A stretch of 11,556 nt of DNA, taken from assembly GCA_965372465.1 (NCBI GenBank), contig CBDVCK010000096.1:1-11556 (forward strand), read 5' to 3'. This document shows positions 1 to 7,359 of this stretch, piece by piece. The notes beneath the pieces are model-generated. The model worked only from the letters and a program-made list of their open reading frames with translations, was not told the origin of the DNA and did no database searches. Position 1 is the stretch's first letter. The number at the start of each line of letters is the position of its first letter. Source of the DNA: GCA-020348445 sp965372465 (GTDB taxonomy: Archaea; Thermoplasmatota; Thermoplasmata; GCA-020350865). Both the position numbers and the translations under genes were made by a program.

Positions 1-60
1 GTTGACAAAGAGCATACCAATGATAAAGAGCTCGCCGATTATTTCACAAAGGATTCTTAA
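1..60 (+). CDS. C-terminal fragment of an upstream gene (partial)
   Basis: The first 57 bases read as 19 open codons ending in TAA at 58-60, giving a hydrophilic, charged tail (VDKEHTNDKELADYFTKDS). The start lies outside the window. The composition looks like a genuine protein C-terminus, but a second frame is also open to a TGA at 61-63, so the frame is not certain. It lies upstream of, and on the same strand as, the sugar-modification genes and could belong to the same cluster. The function cannot be told from this little sequence. Confidence 0.4.
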   Translation, partial: VDKEHTNDKELADYFTKDS

Positions 61-184
61 ATGAATTTTTCGGATATCCATTAACATGTTTCGGTTTAAA
101 AAGAAAAGTTTATTTAGTCCATGGTATTATGTGCGAATTCATATCTTGAGATTTAATGACAATATATAACCAGAGGGTAATAAA
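61..184 (+). promoter_or_regulatory. Leader/promoter region of the carbamoyltransferase gene
   Basis: This AT-rich gap holds several TATA-like stretches: TTTAAAAAG near 95-103, TTTATTTA at 109-116, and ATATATAA at 162-169. The last is too close to the ATG to serve as its TATA box. The element at 109-116 would place a transcript start near 138. A GAGGGT ribosome site at 173-178 sits 6 nt before the ATG at 185 and supports that start. The exact promoter is a guess; the ribosome site is clear. Confidence 0.4.
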
Positions 185-1804
185 ATGAACATTCTAGGTA
201 TTTCCGGAGGAGTTCGCGGCGGTAATCAGGACGGCTCAGCCACCTTAATGAAGGACGATAAGGTTATCGCATCAGTAGAAGAGGAACGAATGCTGAGGGT
301 AAAGCACGCCCCGGGACGCCTTCCGGAGAAAGCAATGCGTTTTGTTTTAAAGCACGCGGGAATTACAATGGAGGATGTGGACATCCTTGTCTTTCCCGGG
401 GAGACATATAAGAATTTCAAAAAGATACTCGGAGATTATATTAAAAGCAAGTTCGGCTGCTGCCCTGAAATTGCTCTTGTTCATCACCACGATGCACACT
501 GTGCCAGTGCCTATTACGCCTCGGGATTTGACAGTGCAATGGTCATAAGCGCTGATCTGTCCGGTGACAGTGTGTGCACGGAGTTCTGCCTTGGAAAAGG
601 ACAGGATATGGAGGTTGTCAAGCGCTTTCCCAAGCCCAACAGCCTGGGGATATTCTACTCTGTTTTGACACAGTATGTGGGTTTTCAGAGGGACAATGAC
701 GAGTACAAGGTCATGGGCCTTTCTTCATACGGAAACAGAGGGAAATACGATTTTTCCTGGCTTTTAAGCTATAAGGACGGAGCATACGAGCTCAATACAG
801 ATTACATTAAAATACCTGCACCTGGCCAGCCGAATCCCAGTAAGCAAGAGCCATTTTATTCCGAGAAAATGATGGAAAAACTGGGTCCTCCGAGACTGCC
901 TGAGGGAGAGATGACGACTTATATTGAGGATATCGCAGCCTGCGGTCAGGAGCATCTGGAGAAGGTCTTTGTTGATATGGTTACAAAATTACATGAGGAA
1001 ACCGGGGAAACCAAACTGTGTCTCGCAGGTGGAGTTGCCCTGAATTGTGTAGTGAATCAGAGGTTAATGAATCTCGATTTTATTGATGATCTGTATATTC
1101 AGCCTGCTGCAAGCGATGCAGGACTATCCCTTGGTGCATGTTATCTTATTGCCAGAAAAGAGGGTATTAATCTCAAAGCCCTACCGGATGTCTTTCTGGG
1201 ACCCCGATATTCGAATGATGAAATCCAGGATGCCCTGAACATGGCAGGCCTCAAGTACTCCGAGATTTCGGATTCGGCAGGTTATGCCGCACAAAAGGTA
1301 TCTGAGAACAAGATAGTGGGCTGGTATAAAGATAGAATGGAGTTCGGGCCCCGGGCTTTGGGCAATAGAACTATTTTGGCCAATCCAGGCAATCCCGAGA
1401 TGAAGAACATCGTGAATGCGAAAATAAAATTTCGGGAGCAGTTCAGGCCCTTTGCACCTTCAGTTTTGGAAGAGGAAGTACCCAAGTATTTCATAGGAAA
1501 ATCAAAGGTTGCCCCTTACATGACAATAACTTATGATGTGGTTGAAGGTGGCAAGGATATAATTCCTTCGGTCACACATGTTGATAACACATCACGCATT
1601 CAAACCGTGAATAAAATTCAGAATCCCAAGTATTTCGAATATCTTACAGAATTAAAGAAACTCACAGGACATGGGATTACCCTGAACACGAGCTTCAACG
1701 TAAAAGGCGATCCCATTGTAAATACGCCCTATCATGCTTTGGCCACCTTTTACGGCAGTGGAATGGATGTTTTGATAATCGGGGATTTTTTGTTGGAAAA
1801 GTAA
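185..1804 (+). CDS. NodU/CmcH-family O-carbamoyltransferase
   Basis: This 539-residue protein matches the two-domain carbamoyltransferase family (NodU, CmcH, TobZ), which activates carbamoyl phosphate with ATP and moves the carbamoyl group to a hydroxyl of a sugar or antibiotic. The N-terminal domain (about 1-350) has the ASKHA/Kae1-like opening ILGISGG, EEER at 32-35, the metal-binding histidine cluster HHHDAH at 100-105, and the glycine-rich AGGVALNC at 281-288. The C-terminal domain (about 365-539) has EFGPRALGNR at 386-395, FREQFRPFAP at 416-425 and LNTSFN at 500-505. All expected blocks are present and the length is normal for the family. The acceptor is unknown. The next genes make amino sugars, so a nucleotide sugar or cell-surface glycan is the likeliest substrate. 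The cytoplasm is expected, as there is no signal peptide. Confidence 0.93.
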   Translation: MNILGISGGVRGGNQDGSATLMKDDKVIASVEEERMLRVKHAPGRLPEKAMRFVLKHAGITMEDVDILVFPGETYKNFKKILGDYIKSKFGCCPEIALVHHHDAHCASAYYASGFDSAMVISADLSGDSVCTEFCLGKGQDMEVVKRFPKPNSLGIFYSVLTQYVGFQRDNDEYKVMGLSSYGNRGKYDFSWLLSYKDGAYELNTDYIKIPAPGQPNPSKQEPFYSEKMMEKLGPPRLPEGEMTTYIEDIAACGQEHLEKVFVDMVTKLHEETGETKLCLAGGVALNCVVNQRLMNLDFIDDLYIQPAASDAGLSLGACYLIARKEGINLKALPDVFLGPRYSNDEIQDALNMAGLKYSEISDSAGYAAQKVSENKIVGWYKDRMEFGPRALGNRTILANPGNPEMKNIVNAKIKFREQFRPFAPSVLEEEVPKYFIGKSKVAPYMTITYDVVEGGKDIIPSVTHVDNTSRIQTVNKIQNPKYFEYLTELKKLTGHGITLNTSFNVKGDPIVNTPYHALATFYGSGMDVLIIGDFLLEK

Positions 1805-2021
1805 GGATAATACCTGGAGGACGACTCATGCCTCTCCACCAAAACCCCCACCGCCCGCCCAAATAATATCGCAATTTTCGAGTGAATGCTATCATTAACA
1901 TTATGATTTCACTATCGCAACTTTTAAATTATAGATATACCTACCAGAATTCACATTACAGGAGTTAAATAGATAAGGTCATTTGAGAAGGATTATCAGA
2001 TCCCTTGGAGAGTGTATTGGA
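1805..2021 (+). promoter_or_regulatory. Intergenic region with promoter for the aminotransferase gene
   Basis: The 217-bp gap separates the carbamoyltransferase from the aminotransferase. A TATA-like TTTTAAATTATAG at 1922-1934 would start a transcript near 1950, so the aminotransferase and dehydrogenase genes probably have their own promoter. Just after the upstream stop is an abrupt C-rich patch (about 1831-1860) in otherwise AT-rich DNA. It contains a 12-codon ORF at 1828-1866 with a GGAGG site at 1816-1820. A GGAG at 2007-2010 lies 11 nt before the ATG at 2022. Confidence 0.45.
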
Positions 2022-3113
2022 ATGGATAAGATACCATTAACCAGGATGTTCATTGACGACGAGATAAAATCGGCGGTAATTGATGTAATCGACAGCGGAT
2101 GGTACGTAAAAGGAGAGAATGCAAAGGCACTTGAAGAGGATTTTGCAAAATTCTGCCAAGCATCTTTTGGTGTCTCCTGCTCCTCTGGTACAGCTGCAAT
2201 CTTTTTAGCTTTAAAATCCCTGGGTGTTGGTCCTGGGGATGAGGTAATAGTTCCTTCCTTTACGTTCATTGCAACTGCAAGCCCTGTGATTCTTCTCGGT
2301 GCAAAGCCGGTTTTTGCTGACATTGATCCTGTAACCTACACAGTAACACCTGAAGAAATCGAAAGGTTGATAACCCACAAGACCAAAGCAATAATCCCTG
2401 TGCATCTTTACGGACACCCTGCAAAGATGAAACCCATAATGGACATTGCAAAAGACCGAGATATTGCTGTAATCGAGGATGCATGCCAGGCTCACGGTGC
2501 AGAGGCCTTCGGTCACAAGGTGGGAACAATCGGTGATATGGCATGCTTCTCCTTCTTTCCTTCAAAGAACATGAGCGTATCAGGTGAGGGGGGAATGATT
2601 ACAACCAATGATTCCGAGCTTGCAGATAAGATGACCAAGATGAAGGACCACGGAAGAATCGACAGGTACACAAGTACGATGTTCGGATTCAATTTCAGGC
2701 TTTCCGAAATCCATGCCGCAATCGGCAGGGTTCAGTTGAAGCATCTTCCCGAATGGATAGAGAAAAGAAGACAGAACGCGGCCCGTTATACAGAGCTTCT
2801 TTCAGGTATTTCCGAAATTAAATTACCCCAAGAAAAGGGCTGGGCAAAGCATGCCTATCATTTGTATGTAATATCTGCAGAGAGAAGAAATGAACTTGCA
2901 CAGTATCTGAAATCCAAGGGTATTGCCACAGGTATTCATTACGACATTCCTGTGCACAAGCAGCCCTATATCCTCGATATCCTGCCGCCTGTGAGTCTGA
3001 AAAACACTGAAGAGTGTGCAGACAAGGTTCTCTCTTTACCATTGGATCCGCATATCAAGTCCGAGGAGATCGAGCAGGTGGCTTTGGAGGTTAAGAATTT
3101 CTATAATTCATGA
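2022..3113 (+). CDS. DegT/DnrJ/EryC1/StrS-family PLP sugar aminotransferase
   Basis: This 363-residue, fold-type-I PLP enzyme is expected to move an amino group (usually from glutamate) onto a keto group of a nucleotide-linked sugar in the cytoplasm. Visible family blocks are the N-terminal IPLTRMFIDDEI, SSGTAA at 54-59 (cofactor phosphate side), IEDACQAHGA at 151-160 with the pyridine-contacting Asp153, and FSFFPSKNM with the Schiff-base Lys182. GFNFRLSEIHAAIG at 222-235 and the C-terminal SLPLDPHIKSEEI follow. I chose ATG 2022 over an in-frame TTG at 1983: homologs typically begin a few residues before IPL, and GGAG at 2007-2010 precedes it. The TTG start would add 13 residues. The gene ends 12 bp before the Gfo/Idh/MocA dehydrogenase gene, a pairing seen in WbpB/WbpE-type routes to 3-amino sugars. 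The exact substrate cannot be read from the sequence. Confidence 0.93.
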   Translation: MDKIPLTRMFIDDEIKSAVIDVIDSGWYVKGENAKALEEDFAKFCQASFGVSCSSGTAAIFLALKSLGVGPGDEVIVPSFTFIATASPVILLGAKPVFADIDPVTYTVTPEEIERLITHKTKAIIPVHLYGHPAKMKPIMDIAKDRDIAVIEDACQAHGAEAFGHKVGTIGDMACFSFFPSKNMSVSGEGGMITTNDSELADKMTKMKDHGRIDRYTSTMFGFNFRLSEIHAAIGRVQLKHLPEWIEKRRQNAARYTELLSGISEIKLPQEKGWAKHAYHLYVISAERRNELAQYLKSKGIATGIHYDIPVHKQPYILDILPPVSLKNTEECADKVLSLPLDPHIKSEEIEQVALEVKNFYNS

Positions 3114-3125
3114 TGGAGGGAAAAT

Positions 3126-4133
3126 ATGGTCAAAATTGCAGTAATCGGAACAGGATACTGGGGCAAGAACCATGTCAGGGCATTCAACGAGCTGAAAAGC
3201 GAGGGTGTCATTGACGAGCTTGAGATATGCGAATTAGACGAGAAAAGAGCCAAGGAATTTTCAAGTATCTATCACATTCCCTGCACCACAAATTACAACG
3301 ATCTACTGAAGGGCGGCGCCCTGGACGGTGTGAGCATTGCAACACCGACTCCAACGCATTTCGAGCTTGCAGAGAAGTTCATGGAGGCTGGAATCGATGT
3401 GTTCGTTGAAAAGCCGATGACCATGAATTCAATGGACGCGGCAGCCTTAATTGCACTTGCAGAGAAACACGAAAGACTGCTTATGGTGGGTCATATATTT
3501 CGCCATCACAGTGCGGTAAAGGAGCTTAAGAAGAGAATCGAGCGCGGGGATTTCGGAAGGATCTATTACTTTTCCTCGACCCGACAGTCCTACAGGGCAC
3601 CAAGACAGGATATGGGTGTCATGTGGGCCTTGGCAATACACGAGGTGGATATTTTCTGTTATCTCTTGGGCAAGGAGTATCCCCTTGAGATTTCGGCCCA
3701 GGTGAGCAGGTACCTTCAAAAGGAAATCGAGGAGGTTGCCTTTCTGCTTTTAAGATTCGAAGAGGACACTCTGGGTTATGCCTTCGAAAGCTGGATGACG
3801 CCAGTTGAGGGCAAAAAGCGGGATATCACAATTATCGGTTCAAAGATGAGCGCGAAAGTGGACTATCTCAAACCCCAGGAGTTACAACTCTTCGATGCTT
3901 CCATAGTACCAATCGAGGACGGTGCTGATTTCAGGGCAGAGTACGAGGGTTCTTACACAATTCCCATTCCATACAAGGAGCCACTCAAAGAGGAGATGAA
4001 GCACTTTGTGGAGTGCATAAAATCCAGGGAGAAACCACTCTCTGATATGTATGCAGGAAAAAGGGCGGTTGAGATGATAGAGCTCGCTTTTCAGAGTGCG
4101 AAGGAGAATCGAGTAATTAAGGTTGGGAAGTAA
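3126..4133 (+). CDS. Gfo/Idh/MocA-family NAD(P)-dependent sugar dehydrogenase
   Basis: This is a 335-residue oxidoreductase of usual family length. The N-terminal Rossmann domain (about 1-120) opens with VKIAVIGTGYWG, giving the GxGxxG dinucleotide loop at 8-13. EKP at 95-97 carries the family's catalytic-region lysine (Lys96). The C-terminal alpha/beta domain includes LAIHEVD at 169-175, with a candidate catalytic His172. A GGAGGG ribosome site at 3115-3120 lies 6 nt before the ATG, and the gene follows the aminotransferase by 12 bp, so the two should be co-transcribed and co-translated. By analogy with WbpB (UDP-GlcNAcA 3-dehydrogenase), it may oxidise a nucleotide-sugar hydroxyl to the ketone that the aminotransferase uses; that specificity is inference. 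It converges on the methyltransferase gene with a gap of only 20 bp. Confidence 0.92.
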   Translation: MVKIAVIGTGYWGKNHVRAFNELKSEGVIDELEICELDEKRAKEFSSIYHIPCTTNYNDLLKGGALDGVSIATPTPTHFELAEKFMEAGIDVFVEKPMTMNSMDAAALIALAEKHERLLMVGHIFRHHSAVKELKKRIERGDFGRIYYFSSTRQSYRAPRQDMGVMWALAIHEVDIFCYLLGKEYPLEISAQVSRYLQKEIEEVAFLLLRFEEDTLGYAFESWMTPVEGKKRDITIIGSKMSAKVDYLKPQELQLFDASIVPIEDGADFRAEYEGSYTIPIPYKEPLKEEMKHFVECIKSREKPLSDMYAGKRAVEMIELAFQSAKENRVIKVGK

Positions 4134-4153
4134 CAGTCTTTCGATTTTGCTGC

Positions 4154-4891
4154 TTAACTCTTTATCATTTTAACAATGTAATAATCCAAATCATGCTCAA
4201 TGAATTCGGGCCAGTCCCAGAGCCTGTTTTTTACAAGACTGGCCACCTCTTTTGTCAAGTCCTTTATTTCAAGGATCGTAAGGCCTGCTTCATTTGCATA
4301 TTGTTTAAATTCCGTTTTAGTTGGCGCACCTGCAACACATTGGCTCCATAGTCTATCATTATCTTCCGATTCTTTGCAAGTTTCCCCTATTTTGGCAATG
4401 CAATCACCGATAATGATCTGTCCTTTATTCTTGGTGACCCTCGCCATCTCATAAAAACTCTTTTTTTTGTCAGGAAGAAGGTTTAGGGTGGCATTTGAGA
4501 TCACAGCATCGTATCCCTCATCTATGAAAGGGAGGTTCTCAACATCACCTCTTACGAGATTAATGGAATTATTCAAGTCTTTTTCCTTTATTACTTTATT
4601 TCCAAGTTGCACCGCTTTTTCAGAGATTTCAATTCCGCATATGTTTATTTCATAATCGGTTTTAAAAACATGAGCCAGTCTTATGGGAATGATGCCGGGA
4701 CCTGAACCCAAATCCAGGATTCTATTTTGGGATTTTAAGGTGAGCTCTGATATCAAGGCATCCAACACAGGAGCAAGATTTTCTATTCTTTTTACCACAT
4801 CCGCCCCCGAATATCCTTCCCACTGTTCATCATAATGTAGATGGACATTCTCTTTTTTTGAACTGCACTGTGTTTGATTCATTCCAATCAT
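4154..4891 (-). CDS. Class I SAM-dependent methyltransferase, ArsM/UbiE-like
   Basis: This 245-residue cytoplasmic methyltransferase has motif I LDLGSGPG at 59-66, an acidic IEIS at 87-90 at the end of strand 2, GDVENLPF at 115-122 and a post-motif region ISNATLNLLPD at 131-141. The downstream block WSQCVAGAPTKTEF at 182-195, followed by YANEAGL, resembles the CVAGAL segment of the ArsM (arsenite methyltransferase)/UbiE group. I do not see a convincing full set of ArsM arsenic-binding cysteines, so arsenite is only one possible substrate. ATG 4891 was chosen because its A is the last base of the upstream ligase stop (TGATG), a classic coupling. A TTG at 4894 and an ATG at 4882 are alternatives. 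It is the second gene of an operon with the ligase, so an acyl or aryl product of that enzyme is another candidate substrate. Confidence 0.88.
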   Translation of the reverse strand: MIGMNQTQCSSKKENVHLHYDEQWEGYSGADVVKRIENLAPVLDALISELTLKSQNRILDLGSGPGIIPIRLAHVFKTDYEINICGIEISEKAVQLGNKVIKEKDLNNSINLVRGDVENLPFIDEGYDAVISNATLNLLPDKKKSFYEMARVTKNKGQIIIGDCIAKIGETCKESEDNDRLWSQCVAGAPTKTEFKQYANEAGLTILEIKDLTKEVASLVKNRLWDWPEFIEHDLDYYIVKMIKS

Positions 4892-6447
4892 CAACCATAT
4901 CTTTCTCTTAATTTATACTTGTATATTTTTGCAGAGCCAGTCTTTGGCAATTGTTTGGTAAATATTACCTTTTTCGGAGCCTTGAAGTGGGCGAGTCTTT
5001 CCTTGCAGAATTCGATTATTTCATCCTCGTTCGCCTCTTCTCCTTCTTTTAGGACAACAATTGCTGCAACCTTCTCTCCCCAAATTGGATCAGGCAGGCC
5101 AATCACAGCAGCCTCAAGAATATTTGGATGGGAGTACAGCACATCCTCAACCACAATAGAATATACATTCTCCCCGCCTGTGAGAATAATATCATCCTTT
5201 CGGTCCACAATTGTGACATAACCCTGGGAATTCACAACAGCCAGATCCCTTGTATACAGCCATCCGTCCACAAGGCGTTTTTTGGTTTCCTCATATAATT
5301 CCCAGTAACCAGGTGTTATGATGTCACCTTTTACTATGATTTCACCCACATCCTCATTATTTGGAACAACTTCATTTCCATCCTCCTTTACAACTTTAAG
5401 TTCCACATTGTAAAACGGCCTGCCAATTGTTACCATGTACTTCAGTCTTTCTTCAAATGGAAGCTTTTTCATTTCATCCTTTAAAATCGACATAGTCAAA
5501 AAAGGGCTGGTCTCGGTGAGGCCGTAGGTCTGGATATAATCGCATCCGAAAATATCGATCACCTTTCTTACAACCTCCTTTGCAATAGGCGCCCCACCGC
5601 TCATAATCAATCTTAGTGAGGAGAGGTCATAATTCCCTATCTCTGGAAAATTCACAAGGATGTTGAGCATGGTTGGTATGAAATTGCTTAGGGTCACGCT
5701 GTGCTCTTGGATTATCTGCAGTACCTCTTCAGATTCAAAACCCGGGACCATAACATGCACAGCACCCACTTTGGTTGCGGACCACACAGCCCAGGCATCA
5801 GCCAGATGAAACATTGGGGAGACATGCAGCCATCTGTCATTTTCAGAAAATCCGAGCTCAAGGATGGTTCCTTCTGCATGGACACAGTTGTTCTTGTGGG
5901 TCAGAATCACTCCTTTTGGCTTTCCAGTGGTGCCGCTTGTGTAGTATATCTGGGCGATTTCGGTTTCCTCGACTTCTGGAATATGATCCTCATTCAATGG
6001 AGAATCCTTTAGTAATTTTTCGTATTGCAGATACTGCGAAATATCATTTATTTCCCAGGGTTCGGTCAATATAATCTCCCTCAATTTAGGGATGTCCTGC
6101 CTTCTTTCATCAATCCATGATATGAATTCCGGATGGGCAATGAGAACCTCGGTATGGGAGTTATTCAGAATATACACAAAATCATTTGGAGACAGTCTGT
6201 AATTAATAGGCACCAAACTTACCCCGAGTTTGGCTGCTGCAAAATAGGTCTCAAGAAAGCGGTGGCAGTTCTTGGAAATAATTGCAATCTTGCTATCCCT
6301 GTAGACACCTATGGAACCCAGGCCAAAAGCCAATCTTTCCACTCTGTCCTTAAGCTTTGAATAGGTGTACCGGATATTTCCGCATATCACGGCAACGTTA
6401 TCTGGATGTGCCTTGGCTGTTTCCGAAAGAAGGCTATACAGAACCAT
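4891..6447 (-). CDS. AMP-forming acyl-CoA synthetase / AMP-dependent ligase
   Basis: This 518-residue ANL-superfamily enzyme should activate a carboxylic acid with ATP to an acyl-adenylate and then form an acyl-CoA. The core motifs are all present: phosphate loop YYTSGTTGKPKG at 168-179, the aromatic/His segment HVSPMFHLAD at 208-217, SGGAPI at 283-288 and YGLTET at 308-313. Next come the hinge region GWLYTRDLA at 395-403 with ribose-binding Asp401, DRKDDIILTGGENV at 415-428, and the C-terminal PKTGSAKI with catalytic Lys507. The usual TGD is TRD here, which keeps the aspartate. The length fits medium/long-chain fatty-acid or aryl CoA ligases; the chain specificity is unknown. A GGAGG site (complement of 6458-6462) sits 10 nt before the ATG. 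It is the first gene of a two-gene operon with the methyltransferase. Confidence 0.92.
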   Translation of the reverse strand: MVLYSLLSETAKAHPDNVAVICGNIRYTYSKLKDRVERLAFGLGSIGVYRDSKIAIISKNCHRFLETYFAAAKLGVSLVPINYRLSPNDFVYILNNSHTEVLIAHPEFISWIDERRQDIPKLREIILTEPWEINDISQYLQYEKLLKDSPLNEDHIPEVEETEIAQIYYTSGTTGKPKGVILTHKNNCVHAEGTILELGFSENDRWLHVSPMFHLADAWAVWSATKVGAVHVMVPGFESEEVLQIIQEHSVTLSNFIPTMLNILVNFPEIGNYDLSSLRLIMSGGAPIAKEVVRKVIDIFGCDYIQTYGLTETSPFLTMSILKDEMKKLPFEERLKYMVTIGRPFYNVELKVVKEDGNEVVPNNEDVGEIIVKGDIITPGYWELYEETKKRLVDGWLYTRDLAVVNSQGYVTIVDRKDDIILTGGENVYSIVVEDVLYSHPNILEAAVIGLPDPIWGEKVAAIVVLKEGEEANEDEIIEFCKERLAHFKAPKKVIFTKQLPKTGSAKIYKYKLRERYG

Positions 6448-6579
6448 TGCATTGAAACCTCCGAATTTAAAGGACCATCATTAGAGATTTATTTAAGGTT
6501 AATGGTGGAATTGAAAGAAAGACGGAACCTGCAAAATCACGTTTCAGCGATAAATATTTAACATGCCATTTGTATTTGA
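6448..6579. promoter_or_regulatory. Divergent promoter region between ligase and coiled-coil membrane gene
   Basis: Leftward, TTAAATAAAT (complement of 6487-6496) is a good archaeal TATA box. It would start a transcript near 6465, just upstream of the GGAGG site at 6458-6462. Rightward, TAAATATTTA at 6551-6560 is centred about 24 bp before the GTG at 6580, so the + strand transcript probably starts at or within a few bases of the start codon. No other conserved site is evident between the two boxes. Confidence 0.6.
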
Positions 6580-7332
6580 GTGAATCATGAACCTGTTGAG
6601 GTTTCGGGAGTTGATTATATAGTAAACCTGTACGAGCAGGAGCCAAAGAAAAAGAAGACGAAAAAGGTACTTAAAGCAGGAATCAGGTTCGTGCATTTCA
6701 ACCGCCGCTTCAACAGGCTCTCAAAGGAGGAAAAGGAGACCTTTCGAATAGAGCTTATGAAATTGGAGAATTACATTCTCAGGCATATCCCCAACTATCC
6801 TGCGGGACTTACGATTTCTGAAATTGCCCAAAAAGATGAAGCCGAGCTTCAAAGAATCAGAGAGCTTGATAGACAAAGACAGGCCCTTGTGGAGCAGTAC
6901 TTGAATCAGCATCAGGAGATCTATTGGAAGGTAAGGGAGCTTCTTTCGGAGCACAACAAGATAATAGGGGAGATGGTAAGCAAGGCAGATATAATAGAGG
7001 AGGTGGGCTCAGGGACTTATGTGAGCCCAAAGATTCCACTTTACCTCAGTATGATCGGAGGTCTAGTTCTTATCGCTTTAGGATTTTACAATGTCTCCTA
7101 CTCATTTGATGATTTCACGATTTTGATGGGTTACATCGTCTTGATCGGTGGATTCATTTTGATTGTGGTGGGTATTTTTGGGTTCAAGAGGATTAAAAGG
7201 TTGCAAAAACATTCTACACAAACAACCTCTTCCTCCCAAAAAAACAATCAATGCGCAACCTGCAAAAGACCCCTGAGATTTATATCTCCGTCTCAGAAAT
7301 GGTACTGCGACACCTGCAAAAGATATGTTTAA
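6580..7332 (+). CDS. Coiled-coil, two-TM membrane protein with C-terminal zinc ribbon
   Basis: I do not recognise this 250-residue protein as a named family. It has a basic, lysine-rich N-terminus (KKKKTKK near 23-29), a polar helical region and a likely coiled coil (about 84-140). Two TM helices follow at about 153-172 and 179-202, then a basic flank KRIKRLQK and a C-terminal zinc ribbon with Cys225, 228, 243 and 246. The positive-inside rule puts both ends in the cytoplasm. The start is GTG 6580, directly preceded in frame by TGA, with no ribosome site but a TATA box 24 bp upstream, which suggests leaderless translation. It lies 27 bp before the metalloprotease gene, whose N-terminus carries the same ribbon, so the two probably form an operon and act together at the membrane. 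The ribbon could bind nucleic acid or another protein. Confidence 0.8.
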   Translation: MNHEPVEVSGVDYIVNLYEQEPKKKKTKKVLKAGIRFVHFNRRFNRLSKEEKETFRIELMKLENYILRHIPNYPAGLTISEIAQKDEAELQRIRELDRQRQALVEQYLNQHQEIYWKVRELLSEHNKIIGEMVSKADIIEEVGSGTYVSPKIPLYLSMIGGLVLIALGFYNVSYSFDDFTILMGYIVLIGGFILIVVGIFGFKRIKRLQKHSTQTTSSSQKNNQCATCKRPLRFISPSQKWYCDTCKRYV

Positions 7333-7359
7333 GGACTTCAAAAACAATGAAGGTATGAT

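Noticed and set aside
1983..2021. Upstream TTG start adding 13 residues to the aminotransferase
   Set aside because: Homologs usually start just before IPL; ATG 2022 has a GGAG site at acceptable spacing. The TTG cannot be fully excluded.
2211..2565. Two long minus-strand frames (about 100 codons each) inside the aminotransferase gene
   Set aside because: They are antisense shadows of a strongly conserved gene with intact motifs; the Cys- and Arg-rich composition has no domain sense.
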